DNA of 64,000 nucleotides from CALKYB01 sp964510575 (GTDB lineage: Bacteria > Bdellovibrionota_C > UBA2361 > SZUA-149 > CALKYB01): contig CAZECN010000013.1 in NCBI GenBank assembly GCA_964510575.1, positions 1-64,000 of the forward strand. Reading direction: 5' to 3'. The notes beneath the pieces are model-generated. The model was not told where the DNA came from. It made no database searches and saw only the letters and a program-made list of their open reading frames with translations. Made by a program: the position numbers and the translations under genes. Positions 42,441-51,444 of the stretch are shown here, piece after piece (the first letter of the stretch is position 1; each line of letters opens with the position of its first letter).

Positions 42441-43148
42441 CTATTCTTTGTTGTTTGCTTTTTTTCCTAGGCCGGAAATAATCAAGACAAACTCACCTTT
42501 TATGCTAGGGCGGTTCTTAAAGTCGTCGAAGATTGACTGAGCGCTACCATTTATACATTCCTCGAATTTTTTTGTTAGTTCTCTGGCAATAAAAATAGTC
42601 CTTTCTGGCTCTTCATTCGCTAGGACATCCAAAGTTTTTAGGATTCTGTATGGGCTTTCATAAACAACAGTAGTCATGTTGGAGTCTAGGGCGCGCTTAA
42701 GAAAAGAAGCTCTCCTCCCAGATTTTACCGGAACGAATCCCAAAAATTGAAACTCATGTAAAGGTAGACCTGAGGCTGACAAAGCAGCTATCAGAGCCGA
42801 TGCTCCCGGAATCGGCGAAACTGTAAAGCCCTGTTCTATAGCTTCGTTGACTATTCGATAGCCTGGGTCGCTGATGCAGGGGGTGCCAGCATCTGAGACT
42901 AGAGCAAGGTTCTGGCCACTTTCTAAAAGTGTGATTGCTTCTTGAGTTCTGCCATCTTCGTTGTGTTGATGGTAACTTTTGCATTTAGTTGAAAGGTTAT
43001 GTCTTTCAGCAAGCTTTCGCCAGTGCCGGGTGTCTTCGCAAAGAATCAGATCTACCTCAGCCAAGGTTTCCAGGGCACGTTGGCTGATATCGTTTAGGTT
43101 GCCTATTGGGGTAGCGACCACATAAAGTATTCCCGTTCCTTTTATCAT
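42441..43148 (-). CDS. rsmI: 16S rRNA 2'-O-methyltransferase RsmI
   Basis: 235 residues from ATG 43148 (a TTG 18 codons earlier is open but unlikely). GILYVVATPIGNLNDISQRA, ILCEDTRHWRKLAERH, LVSDAGTPCISDPGYRIV and PIPGASALIAALSASGLP are the RsmI signatures. It methylates the ribose of C1402 in 16S rRNA with SAM. The C-terminal half (VVYESPYRILKTL; GEFVLIISG) is complete. Confidence 0.95.
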   Translation of the reverse strand: MIKGTGILYVVATPIGNLNDISQRALETLAEVDLILCEDTRHWRKLAERHNLSTKCKSYHQHNEDGRTQEAITLLESGQNLALVSDAGTPCISDPGYRIVNEAIEQGFTVSPIPGASALIAALSASGLPLHEFQFLGFVPVKSGRRASFLKRALDSNMTTVVYESPYRILKTLDVLANEEPERTIFIARELTKKFEECINGSAQSIFDDFKNRPSIKGEFVLIISGLGKKANNKE

Positions 43149-43226
43149 CCCTTTAGCATACACTATGGTGGAGTCTCTGGGAATTAGTCCTGGCTTGACC
43201 AAGTAACCTTAACAAAGAAGTCTTAT

Positions 43227-44324
43227 ATGGAGCTTCAAAAGGAAACAGCGCAAGAGTTAGTATATAGTTGGCGGCCGGGCTGCTCGGTAGAGACTATTGA
43301 AGAGATTGCTCAAGATGCTTCAACCAGAAGGTACTTTCGCCTTGCCCTTAAAGATCCTGACCCAACTAGTCCTACTTCAATTATTGTTATGAAAATTGCG
43401 GACAAGGGTTCTCAGGAAATCGGTGGCGCAGCTTCGGATATCAGCAGTGATTTGGCCTATGTTAGGTTGACTAAGTTTTTTAAATCCAAGTCTGTCCATG
43501 TTCCTTCGATTTATCTTGATGCCCGAGAACAGGGCTTTCTTTTAGTTGAGGATCTAGGAGTTGATAGTCTAGGTGACATTGTAGATGTAAAGAGTTCTCG
43601 CTTTAGCGAGGAGGAAAAGGACGAGATTTATAAAAAAGCGATTGATCAAATCATAGCTATTCAGAATTGTCAGGCGGAAGCTAGTTTTTTTGCTTTTAAA
43701 AGAGGATTTGATCGAGATCTCTTCTTTAAAGAATGCTCCGAATTTACCGAGTTCTTTTTGCCAACTCACCACGAGTTTTCTTCCTTAGATTTAGACCGAG
43801 TGAATATGATGATTGGCGAACTTTGTCAGGAGCTGTCCCTTAGGCCTCGAGTATTAGCGCATAGAGACTTTCACCCTTGGAATTTGCAACTGGACTCGCA
43901 GGGTCAGGTTCGAGTTATTGATTTCCAGGATGCGCTTTTGGCTCCAGCGACTTATGACCTTGCTAGCCTTCTAAATGATAGAGGAGTCGACCAGTTACTT
44001 GGGCAACGGAGATGTCGACTTTTGATGCACTATTATTTTTCTAGTGTTGGGGAAAGTAAGGAAAAGCTAAGAGAGTTTGATAGATGTCTATTACAACGCG
44101 ATCTGAAAGTTGTTGGCAGGTTTGAGAAACTAGCTGTTACGCGAGGTCTCAGCCGTTATCGAAAGTGGATCTCTCCAACCTTGTACCGTATAGGTCAAAC
44201 AATGGAGAGAATCATAAAGGATAGTGCTTCGGAGCCCTATTCTAGAGCCTTAGATAGCTTGTCTAATTTATTTCCTGAAGTTGCTGAAGGAAGAAAAAAT
44301 CCATTTATGTTGAGAGAGGTTTAA
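43227..44324 (+). CDS. AmgK-like aminosugar kinase (phosphotransferase family)
   Basis: 365 residues with the aminoglycoside-phosphotransferase fold. Brenner motif LAHRDFHPWNLQL (catalytic Asp, Asn) and VIDFQDALLAPATYDLASLL, the wording of the COG3178/AmgK group. AmgK phosphorylates N-acetylmuramate and N-acetylglucosamine at C1 in cell-wall recycling. The next gene, starting directly after the stop, is MurU-like, which uses the product to make UDP-MurNAc. The pair supports this role. RmuA/MupP-type partners are not seen. Confidence 0.85.
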   Translation: MELQKETAQELVYSWRPGCSVETIEEIAQDASTRRYFRLALKDPDPTSPTSIIVMKIADKGSQEIGGAASDISSDLAYVRLTKFFKSKSVHVPSIYLDAREQGFLLVEDLGVDSLGDIVDVKSSRFSEEEKDEIYKKAIDQIIAIQNCQAEASFFAFKRGFDRDLFFKECSEFTEFFLPTHHEFSSLDLDRVNMMIGELCQELSLRPRVLAHRDFHPWNLQLDSQGQVRVIDFQDALLAPATYDLASLLNDRGVDQLLGQRRCRLLMHYYFSSVGESKEKLREFDRCLLQRDLKVVGRFEKLAVTRGLSRYRKWISPTLYRIGQTMERIIKDSASEPYSRALDSLSNLFPEVAEGRKNPFMLREV

Positions 44325-45083
44325 ATGACCGACGAGCTTTCTAACTTAGTGTCAGATACTGATGTTTTTATATTAGCTGCAGGTTTCGGTAAGCGCTTAC
44401 GACCTTTGACGACTAATTGTCCTAAACCGCTTGTCCAAATAGCCGGAAAGTCTTTGATTGAATGGAACCTTGAGTTGCTCACAAGAGCGGGGTTTCAAAG
44501 GTTTGTAATCAACTCTCATTATTTGGCTGATCAAATGGAAGAGTATTTCAGTCAGGAGAGATATGATTCTTCTAATATTACCCTGGTTCGTGAGCCTGAG
44601 ATTCTTGGAACGGGTGGGGGAATTAAGAATATCAGAAACTTAGTGCACTCTGAAAATTTTTTGACTTTCAATAGCGATATCGTAATCGATAAAACTTTTA
44701 ATCCTGTAAATCTACTGAAGCAGCACTTGAGCTATGACGAAACTCCAGTGGCGACCATGATGCTTAGGGATTCTCCTGACGCAAAAAGTTTCGGCTTGCT
44801 TGGAGTTGATGCGCGAGGAGCTGTTGTCGAACTTTTAGGTGATCGCTTTAGCGAGGAAGAAGTAGAGAACAGATTGATGTACACCGGTATTCAAGTTCTC
44901 TCCCAAAAGGTATTTGACTATATGCCTGGGAGTACGGTTTTCGGAATGACTGAAGAGGTCTACCCTGCTGTTTTGGGTTCTGGGGAGTTAATCGGCTCGA
45001 TGGTCTTTGATGGCTACTGGAATGATGCCGGCACTCCTGAGAGACTGAAAGAAGGGGAGAAGTTCCTTAATCAGTCAATTTAA
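44325..45083 (+). CDS. MurU-like nucleotidyltransferase
   Basis: 252 residues. Nucleotidyltransferase signature ILAAGFGKRLRPLTTNCPKPLVQIAGKSLIEWNL, the metal-binding LTFNSDIVID (the usual NGD is NSD here) and VFDGYWNDAGTPERLKEG at the end. It joins UTP with MurNAc-1-phosphate (or another sugar 1-phosphate). Starts immediately after the AmgK-like gene, so both are translated from one mRNA. A mannose-1-phosphate guanylyltransferase-like role cannot be excluded by sequence alone. Confidence 0.85.
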   Translation: MTDELSNLVSDTDVFILAAGFGKRLRPLTTNCPKPLVQIAGKSLIEWNLELLTRAGFQRFVINSHYLADQMEEYFSQERYDSSNITLVREPEILGTGGGIKNIRNLVHSENFLTFNSDIVIDKTFNPVNLLKQHLSYDETPVATMMLRDSPDAKSFGLLGVDARGAVVELLGDRFSEEEVENRLMYTGIQVLSQKVFDYMPGSTVFGMTEEVYPAVLGSGELIGSMVFDGYWNDAGTPERLKEGEKFLNQSI

Positions 45084-45118
45084 TTCAACCTCTTATCGTC
45101 TAAAGCTAAGAATTTCTG

Positions 45119-45147
45119 TTGACGTATAACTTTCAGCTCCTTAAACT
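45119..45147 (+). promoter_or_regulatory. Sigma-70-type promoter before the transpeptidase gene
   Basis: TTGACG (45119-45124), 17-bp spacer, TAAACT (45142-45147). It starts 124 bp upstream of the gene at 45271. Confidence 0.4.
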
Positions 45148-45270
45148 AATCAGGTTCGAGGGGTTGTTGGCCTTAATTTAAAGTTTTTCTCAGCCCCATA
45201 GCTTTAATATTTGCTGTGCAGTCGCTCTGCGTGTAAATCGCATGCGCCTGGATCTTTGTACGTTGGGATT

Positions 45271-46995
45271 ATGTCTGTATATAGGCCTAGTAATGCTAGA
45301 AAACGCTCTACAGCTCTGCGCCAACGCCCTATCAAAACAAAAACGAAGTCCCGATCGTTAAGTCAAAACTCCAATAAAAGCCTAAACCAAACTCGATTCC
45401 GTCGCTCCCAGGCAAATTTAGCTAATCTTAAAATAGCTAATCTACTTCCGGTTCATCTCGTAGAGAATCGCATGCTTCGGGGCGGTTTGGTTGTAATCGT
45501 TTTTTCGCTTGTTCTTTCTTCTGTGCTCGGGGCAGGGAGTGGTGAGCTCGCTGCTACTAGTTTGGAGACCCCTTCACAGTTGAAGTCGGTTCTCAAGAAT
45601 GCCAAGCTAAAGAATACTCCCCTTGAAAAAGAAGCTCAGCCGGCTACGATTGTCGCGAAGAGACGACCACCAGTGGTAAACATAAAAGGTAGTCAGCTGG
45701 AATTATCTGAGAAAGCCGATAAAAATAAAAAGGTTGTTAGTCTCAATTCTAAGTCTGACCTTAGCAAAACTTCGCCTATTGAGAATTCGCCAACAAAGAA
45801 CTTGATTGCTCAGCCTAAGAACAAGATTCAGAACTTTACGGCAGCTAGGGCCTCTTTGAAGGCTAAGGATATACCTCAACCTCAGTTGATTGTTCCAAAC
45901 ATAAAGGAGCCTAAAGAAAAAGAGAAGGGGCCTAGCAATGCTGAGTGGGTTAATGCTTCCGGATTAATATCCAGCCTGGCCTCTGGTGGACGTTTCGTTG
46001 ACCAAAAAGGCTTTAAGCACTCTTTGACAGTGGATAGTAAGTTGCAAAGTGTCGCTGAGGATATTCTTGATAGATATAAGGTTCCCTGGGGGGCTATCGT
46101 TGCGCTCGAGCCAGACACTGGCAAGGTTCTCGCCATGGCTAGTCGAGGCGGGGATTCTGACGGAAATCCTATTGCTTTGCGCGCGGGTTTTCCTGCAGCT
46201 TCTTTATTTAAGTTGGTTACAGGTGCAGCTGCTATTGAAGAGTCGGGAATGACAAGCCAGTCTATGGTTAGCTACCGAGGGGGTAATTATTCTTTAAATA
46301 AAGGAAACTATCTTCCTGATCGATCTCGCGACAAGAGATCGATGTCTCTAGGAGAAGCTATGGGAAAATCGGTAAATCCGGTATTTGCCCGGGTTGCACT
46401 TGGAGAGTTAAGTGCTGATATTTTAAAAGACTATGCTTCTAAGTTTGGGTTTTTTGATCCAGTTTCTTTCGACCTGCCGGTTGAAGCCAGTTCGTTCGCA
46501 ACTATTGAGGATGACTTTCAATTAGCAAGAACATCTGCTGGATTTGGAGAAGTTGGAATTAGTCCTCTTCACGCAGCTGTTTTGTCAGCTTCTATTGGCA
46601 ATGGTGGGGTAATGATGAGGCCCTATATAGTTGATCAAGTTGAAGATCAGTTTGGTAGGCTAGTAAGGAAGGGGAGCCCTCAATCTCTCGGAAGAATAGT
46701 TCTGGATTCTACTGCCCAAGAGCTTACGGGGATGATGGAGAAAACCCTAACAACTGGAACTGGTAGAAAACAGTTTAGACGTTGGAAGGGAAGAGATTTT
46801 AAGATAGCTGGAAAGACAGGAACTCTTAGCGGTAAGAATCCAAAAGGGCGTTATCACTGGTTCGTGGGAAATGCTCCTTCAGTTAAACCTGATATTTCGG
46901 TAGCCGCTCTGGTAATTGACCCAGGTAATGCCAGAATTAACGGCACAGGAATGGCCAGGCTTTTCTTGGAAAAGTTTTTTAAGGGTCAAGGGTGA
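45271..46995 (+). CDS. Penicillin-binding transpeptidase
   Basis: 574 residues from ATG 45271 (a TTG at 45211 is open but has no better support). A Lys/Arg-rich cytoplasmic N-terminus (about 65 residues) is followed by one membrane helix (GGLVVIVFSLVLSSVLG), a basic, Ser/Pro-rich periplasmic linker and then a C-terminal transpeptidase domain. Its motifs: S-x2-K in PAASLFKLVTG, S-x-N in GKSVNPVF and K-T-G in AGKTGTLSGK. There is no glycosyltransferase domain, so it resembles a class B PBP or a relative of PBP-like peptidoglycan enzymes. It probably crosslinks peptidoglycan in the periplasm. The very long linker and basic tail are unusual. Confidence 0.85.
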   Translation: MSVYRPSNARKRSTALRQRPIKTKTKSRSLSQNSNKSLNQTRFRRSQANLANLKIANLLPVHLVENRMLRGGLVVIVFSLVLSSVLGAGSGELAATSLETPSQLKSVLKNAKLKNTPLEKEAQPATIVAKRRPPVVNIKGSQLELSEKADKNKKVVSLNSKSDLSKTSPIENSPTKNLIAQPKNKIQNFTAARASLKAKDIPQPQLIVPNIKEPKEKEKGPSNAEWVNASGLISSLASGGRFVDQKGFKHSLTVDSKLQSVAEDILDRYKVPWGAIVALEPDTGKVLAMASRGGDSDGNPIALRAGFPAASLFKLVTGAAAIEESGMTSQSMVSYRGGNYSLNKGNYLPDRSRDKRSMSLGEAMGKSVNPVFARVALGELSADILKDYASKFGFFDPVSFDLPVEASSFATIEDDFQLARTSAGFGEVGISPLHAAVLSASIGNGGVMMRPYIVDQVEDQFGRLVRKGSPQSLGRIVLDSTAQELTGMMEKTLTTGTGRKQFRRWKGRDFKIAGKTGTLSGKNPKGRYHWFVGNAPSVKPDISVAALVIDPGNARINGTGMARLFLEKFFKGQG

Positions 46996-47252
46996 AAAGC
47001 TTTACGTTAATTTTCTTTCCATTCTTTATTCTCTTTTTCTTGACTAGTATTGCTGTGCCTAACAACTCAAGTGAATTCTCACCAAAAAATTCCTCCAATT
47101 TACTGACCTTTGCTCCGGATGTCCTCCTTTCCTTTTTTGAAATAGAGAGGCCAAGGGAAGGGAGCTTACTTGATAGACCTTCTGAGGAAGATTTGGGAGA
47201 TAAACCCCTGTTTGAGCGAGTAAAGTTTTTACCTAATGGCCATAGGTATTAA
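46992..47252 (+). CDS. Small secreted or membrane protein after the transpeptidase gene
   Basis: 86 residues from GTG 46992, overlapping the transpeptidase stop as GTGA. It starts with an unusually Phe-rich hydrophobic segment (LIFFPFFILFF) after Lys2, a signal peptide or anchor, then a Ser/Asn-rich and charged tail (RPREGSLLDRPSEED). Not recognised. Translational coupling suggests a link to the transpeptidase. Confidence 0.55.
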   Translation: MKSFTLIFFPFFILFFLTSIAVPNNSSEFSPKNSSNLLTFAPDVLLSFFEIERPREGSLLDRPSEEDLGDKPLFERVKFLPNGHRY

Positions 47253-47374
47253 ATAATCCAAGTTCCAGAGCCATTGGCAAGTGCCCCAGAAAAGACTAAA
47301 CTCCTGATTTTTTAGCCCTTTGATAACAAAGGACCAGCGTTGCTTGGCAATGCCAGAGAATCAAATTTCAACCA

Positions 47375-48235
47375 TTGTTTGCTTTACTAAAATACCTTCC
47401 GCGAAATTTTATAAGTTGGCTTACCGGACGCCTAGTGTCTGTGCCTCTCCCTTCCTTTTTCTTAGTTCCCCTCATTAAGTCATATGCCAAGTTCTACGGA
47501 GTGAACTTAACAGAAGTGCAAAATCAGCTTGGTGATTTCCGCAGTTTTTCTGATTTTTTTGTTAGAGATCTGGTGGAGGATGCTAGACCCCTAGGCGATG
47601 GATTTGTAAGTCCTGCTGATGGAAGGATTGATCAATTTGGTAGTTTCTCCTCTACTCGTCTAATTCAGGCTAAAGGTAAAGAGTATGATCTGGTCAATTT
47701 TCTAGGAGAAAAAGCTTGGGCTGAGGGATATAAAGATGGAAGTTTTATTACCGTTTATTTATCCCCAGCTGATTATCACAATGTTCATGTTCCCTTCGAC
47801 AGTTGCCTAAAGGAGATGTCCTATATCCCTGGCACCCTATGGCCAGTGAATAGCTGGTCAGTCGAAAATATTGAAGAACTTTTTTCTGTTAATGAGAGGG
47901 TGGTCTTTCGACTAGAGACTGAACAGGGAAGTGAGTTTCTATTAGTTATGGTTGGAGCGACCAATGTTGGCTCAATTGGAGTTAGTTTTTCTGATTTTAA
48001 AACCAATACATTGAAGAGGATTACTGCTGGAGCTGGTCAGGTTCAATCCAAGGTCAATCCAGAGATTGACTTTGCTAGGGGCGATAAACTAGGGAGTTTT
48101 TTCTTAGGCTCAACGGTGGTTTTGATATTTAGGTCTGGAGAGATGAACTTTGATAAGATCTCCTTGGGGCAGAAAATTAAACTAGGTCAGACTTTAGGAG
48201 AGCTTGATGGAGCTAATAATAGGTCTAAGAGGTAG
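47375..48235 (+). CDS. psd: Phosphatidylserine decarboxylase proenzyme
   Basis: 286 residues from TTG 47375. SPADGRID, SPADYHNVHVPFD (His motif), the Asp/His triad region and the autocleavage motif LGST in FFLGSTVVLIF, which generates the pyruvoyl Ser. It makes phosphatidylethanolamine at the inner membrane. N-terminal hydrophobic, amphipathic helix. The length is typical of PSD-B-type enzymes. The C-terminus overlaps hemC by 29 bp. Confidence 0.93.
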   Translation: MFALLKYLPRNFISWLTGRLVSVPLPSFFLVPLIKSYAKFYGVNLTEVQNQLGDFRSFSDFFVRDLVEDARPLGDGFVSPADGRIDQFGSFSSTRLIQAKGKEYDLVNFLGEKAWAEGYKDGSFITVYLSPADYHNVHVPFDSCLKEMSYIPGTLWPVNSWSVENIEELFSVNERVVFRLETEQGSEFLLVMVGATNVGSIGVSFSDFKTNTLKRITAGAGQVQSKVNPEIDFARGDKLGSFFLGSTVVLIFRSGEMNFDKISLGQKIKLGQTLGELDGANNRSKR

Positions 48236-49109
48236 TAAGCTCTCTCTAGTTCAGGGCGAGAGTCTTCAGAAAATGTTAAGTGACTTGGGGCTTAGCTCGT
48301 CCTTGAAAGTAATCAAGACTACCGGGGATAAGCGATCCCAAGGCGCTAAGCTAAAGCATGCCCAAGATAAGCAAGAGTGGGTAGCTGAAATAGAAGAGGC
48401 TCTTCAATTAAAGGAAATTGACCTTGCTCTGCATTCTGGAAAAGATGTTCCTGTAGGGATTAGCCCTGGCTCTAAAATTGAGGCTTTGTCGAACATAGCC
48501 TCTAGAGAAGATATATTTATATCATCGAAATCTTTTGGCTCGGTTGAGGAGATCCCTGAGGGTTTAAAAATCGGCACTTCTAGTGAGAGAAGAAAGAAAC
48601 AGTTGCAAAGGCTTTTCAAGGCACCGGAAATTTTGCCCATAAGGGGAAATATTGATACCCGCCTAAAAAAACTTGAGGAGGGTTCACTTGATGGAATTGT
48701 TCTTGCTAGGGCTGGAATTGAACGCCTAGGACTGACCCCTTCTAGTTCGATCCAGCTACCTTTTCTTACGGCAGTAGCTCAGGGAATTTTAGCGATACAA
48801 TATAGAGAGGAAGATCTTAATATTGCTAAGCTGATTCCTTCTTTGACTAATGTGGAGGCCCAGTTAGTTTTTGCAACTGAAAGATTGTTTATTGAAAAAA
48901 TTGGAGCAGATTGTCACTCCGCAGTTGGTGTCAGAGCCCAAATTAAAGACGATCTTTTGACTCTTAAGTGCGATGTCTTTCAGCCTGATGGTGGACGTTT
49001 TTTTGAAGGTGAGCTTACTGGAGATATTGCAGAGTCAGGACTGCTAGTTAATCAACTAGCTGAAGAGTTATTTTCTGAGTTGGGGTATGATTTGTTTAGT
49101 GGAGCTTAG
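48207..49109 (+). CDS. hemC: Hydroxymethylbilane synthase
   Basis: 300 residues from ATG 48207 (AGGAG 7 nt upstream); it overlaps psd by 29 bp. LRGSKLSLVQGE, VIKTTGDK (strand and Lys), GKDVPVGI, REDIFIS, IGTSSERRKKQL and IRGNIDTRLKKLEEG are HemC blocks. The dipyrromethane-anchoring Cys is in GADCHSAVGV. It joins four porphobilinogens into hydroxymethylbilane for heme, consistent with the heme a oxidase in this window. Confidence 0.94.
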   Translation: MELIIGLRGSKLSLVQGESLQKMLSDLGLSSSLKVIKTTGDKRSQGAKLKHAQDKQEWVAEIEEALQLKEIDLALHSGKDVPVGISPGSKIEALSNIASREDIFISSKSFGSVEEIPEGLKIGTSSERRKKQLQRLFKAPEILPIRGNIDTRLKKLEEGSLDGIVLARAGIERLGLTPSSSIQLPFLTAVAQGILAIQYREEDLNIAKLIPSLTNVEAQLVFATERLFIEKIGADCHSAVGVRAQIKDDLLTLKCDVFQPDGGRFFEGELTGDIAESGLLVNQLAEELFSELGYDLFSGA

Positions 49110-49282
49110 ATGCCTTTTCCAACTTCACCCATCCAGTGCCTTGGGATGTAGCCTTCGGCTCCTCTTGACTCGTAGTAAATCTTCTCACTCATTTTCTCAG
49201 TGTCTTCTTGCATCATCGCACCTGCGAAGCCGATGGCCATTAAGAGGACTACTCCCATGAATATGCTAAATGCTTTTCCCAT
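49106..49282 (-). CDS. 58-aa membrane-anchored small protein
   Basis: ATG 49282 to stop 49106. Residues 1-23 form one hydrophobic helix with repeated Met and Gly (FSIFMGVVLLMAIGFAGAMM); the rest is charged and ends VGKGI. The stop overlaps the convergent hemC stop by 4 bp. An AGGT 10 nt upstream is a weak ribosome site. It is not similar to anything I recognise, but the hydrophobic-then-charged pattern looks coding. Confidence 0.55.
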   Translation of the reverse strand: MGKAFSIFMGVVLLMAIGFAGAMMQEDTEKMSEKIYYESRGAEGYIPRHWMGEVGKGI

Positions 49283-49451
49283 AAAATATTCGACCTGTTA
49301 AATTTTTAAACTCTCTTTAGTTATGACTAAAGTTTAAAAACTGTCGCAATCTAAGGGGTAAAGGCTTATAAATATTGAACTATTTATGTGGTTCAGGGCT
49401 CTAGCTAGCGGCTAAGGCGCTTTAGAGACTTGAGTTATCAATGAGGAGAAC

Positions 49452-50723
49452 TTACCCGACTCTAGCTTCTAAAGTTGTTTCAGAAGTTTGAGAAAGTCTT
49501 TTACCGAAATCTTCTAGGACTATTTCTGGTTCAAGAGTTGAGTCTAGAAGCTTCGCTACTTTTAGCATTACAAGGTCAACAGTGCGGTCAGGGCAACTTG
49601 CGCCAGAGGTAAGAGCGACAGTAATCGGCCTTTTATCCGGAACCCAGTTTTCCGATTCTATTACCTGTTTCTTTGTAGGTAAAAAGTGCCTGATAGTTTT
49701 TACCGAATCTATCTCAGCTTCGTTTTTTACATAATAGGTTGGGATCTTTTCTTCGCAAAGTTCGAAAAGATGGCTGGTGTTAGAACTATTATAACCGCCA
49801 ACAACTATCGCTATGTCAGCACCGGATTCAATCAGATTCATAGTAGCTGTTTGGTTTTCACTAGTGGCGTAGCAAAGTGTGTCTCGAGTGTCAGCAAAGT
49901 GCTTAGATATATTGCTTTCACCATGGGCTTTGACCATAGCTTTTCGAATCATTTCTGCAATTTCTCTAGTTTCTGTAGCGAGCATCGTGGTTTGGTTAAC
50001 AACGCCGACCTTTTGCAAATGTTTTTCTGGGTCGAAGCCAGCTGACATCCCTTGACCAAGGTGTTCTCGAAGTTGATCTGAGGAGATCTTGTTTCTAATG
50101 AATTGGCAGATAATTTCTGCTTCGGCTTTATCTAAAACAATTATGGTAGGCGAAGTTTCCTTGCTATGGGAGAAAGTTGCTCGAGTTTCCTCATGAGTTC
50201 TTTTTCCATGAACAATAACTGAGTGGCCTTGTTTACCAAGCTCTCCCGAGCGCTTCCAAACTTTTTCTACGAAAGGGCAGGTAGTGTCGTAGAAATAGGG
50301 GTCAATTCCCTTTTTGTCCAAGGCATCTTGAATTTCAACAGTAGTGCCGAAAGCAGGTACGATTACAATGTCTTCTTTACTTAAAGTATCGAAGGGAACA
50401 ATGGGGGAGCCATCAGTTCTCATCAGAAACTTCACACCTCGCTCCTGTAAATCATTATTTACTTGGGGATTGTGAATCATTTCACTTAGCAAAAAGATTC
50501 TCTTTCCTTGGTTTTCTTCGATTGCGCGGTAGGCGATTTCAATCGCATTCTCAACACCAAAGCAAAAGCCGAAGTGTCTAGCGATCTTGAATTTTACAGG
50601 TCCAAAATCGAGCAAACTCGGAGAAAAATCTTTTTTTCTAGGATCGATCACTCCCCTAGCTTGTTTGATTTTAGCTATGAGTTGCGAACGATAAAATGGA
50701 GGAACGTTGAATTTTCTTGGCAT
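49452..50723 (-). CDS. ispH: 4-hydroxy-3-methylbut-2-enyl diphosphate reductase, long form
   Basis: 423 residues, about 110 more than the E. coli enzyme and near the size of the cyanobacterial/plastid and Bacteroidetes-like long forms. Iron-sulfur Cys: HFGFCFGVENAIEIAY, YDTTCPFVEKVW and LTSGASCPDRTV. Active-site blocks HNPQVNNDLQERGVKFL, HGKRTHEETRAT and ATSENQTAT. It makes IPP and DMAPP in the MEP pathway and needs reduced ferredoxin or flavodoxin. The N-terminal extension (residues 1-45) and insertions around residues 210-260 explain the extra length. Confidence 0.94.
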   Translation of the reverse strand: MPRKFNVPPFYRSQLIAKIKQARGVIDPRKKDFSPSLLDFGPVKFKIARHFGFCFGVENAIEIAYRAIEENQGKRIFLLSEMIHNPQVNNDLQERGVKFLMRTDGSPIVPFDTLSKEDIVIVPAFGTTVEIQDALDKKGIDPYFYDTTCPFVEKVWKRSGELGKQGHSVIVHGKRTHEETRATFSHSKETSPTIIVLDKAEAEIICQFIRNKISSDQLREHLGQGMSAGFDPEKHLQKVGVVNQTTMLATETREIAEMIRKAMVKAHGESNISKHFADTRDTLCYATSENQTATMNLIESGADIAIVVGGYNSSNTSHLFELCEEKIPTYYVKNEAEIDSVKTIRHFLPTKKQVIESENWVPDKRPITVALTSGASCPDRTVDLVMLKVAKLLDSTLEPEIVLEDFGKRLSQTSETTLEARVG

Positions 50724-50803
50724 CTGTCAGGAGAAGTTGCTCGGCTCACCATTGCTTTTGCGGCCTTACATTACTTCTCGCAGCCGATTTGAGTAGCAAC
50801 TAC

Positions 50804-51058
50804 TTAAAAGATATTCCTTCTAAGGGCTACACCACTTGATGATGGGCGAACGTCTTTTAGAGTGTAGTTCACGTCAGGCGACACAGGCTGGTTACGAATA
50901 ACCTTCACCAAAGATGGACGATTTTTTCCAGCTTTGCGAGGCCTTACTTTTTCTTCTTCGCGTAGGCTAAGAGTAACCTGCTTTACAGGTTCGCCAAGAG
51001 TTGCTCCGAAGTAAGACTTAACAGGGTTAACTACGTATTTTTTAACTGATGTTTCCAT
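50804..51058 (-). CDS. Hypothetical 84-aa basic protein
   Basis: ATG 51058 follows GGAG at 6 nt. A basic, Ser/Pro-containing small protein (VRPRKAGKNRPSL; SSGVALRRNIF) with no membrane segment. Not recognised; it could bind nucleic acid. It precedes ispH on the same strand with an 80-bp gap. Confidence 0.6.
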   Translation of the reverse strand: METSVKKYVVNPVKSYFGATLGEPVKQVTLSLREEEKVRPRKAGKNRPSLVKVIRNQPVSPDVNYTLKDVRPSSSGVALRRNIF

Positions 51059-51208
51059 GTTTTTCTCCGACTAAGTGGACAATTTAAACAACTTGTTACC
51101 CAGAACCAGCTCCTAAAGCAGGTTCATCTAGGCGTCTAAAAATTAGTCACCCAGCGCAAAAAAACATAATTAACCGGAAAAAAAAGAGGTTAGGAGGCGC
51201 ATTTTATT

Positions 51209-51276
51209 CCCCCCATTGCTTTCATCACTATACTACTATGAAAACAAATTTTCAATGGGGGTGTTCACTTTTTTTT
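51209..51276 (+). terminator. Long hairpin followed by a T-run in the purL-like leader
   Basis: Outer stem CCCCCATTG (51209-51217) / CAATGGGGG (51253-51261), inner stem TTTCAT (51219-51224) / ATGAAA (51237-51242), then TGTTCAC and eight T (51269-51276). It resembles an intrinsic terminator or attenuator in the leader of the purL-like gene; no plus-strand gene lies upstream. Confidence 0.5.
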
Positions 51277-51340
51277 AGTAGGGTGGAAGCCTACTAGTTC
51301 GTGTTATGAAAGAACGTTCTAGTTGGTGTCATTAAATGAT
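51276..51340 (+). promoter_or_regulatory. Stem-loop and palindromes upstream of the purL-like gene
   Basis: TAGTAGG/CCTACTA hairpin (51276-51296), the 10-bp palindrome AGAACGTTCT (51312-51321) and the dyad TCATT-A-AATGA (51330-51340) stand close together, suggesting regulatory sites. The rest of 51059-51444 shows no gene. An AAGGAGG (51414-51420) lies too far (24 nt) from the GTG start at 51445 to be its ribosome site with certainty. Confidence 0.35.
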
Positions 51341-51444
51341 CGTTACTATAGTGATTATAAGCACTTAACTGGTTTTATGGTCTTGGCTTAACCTAGTTTC
51401 TGTTTAAGTTTTCAAGGAGGTCTTTTTAGGAACGAACAGAAGAG

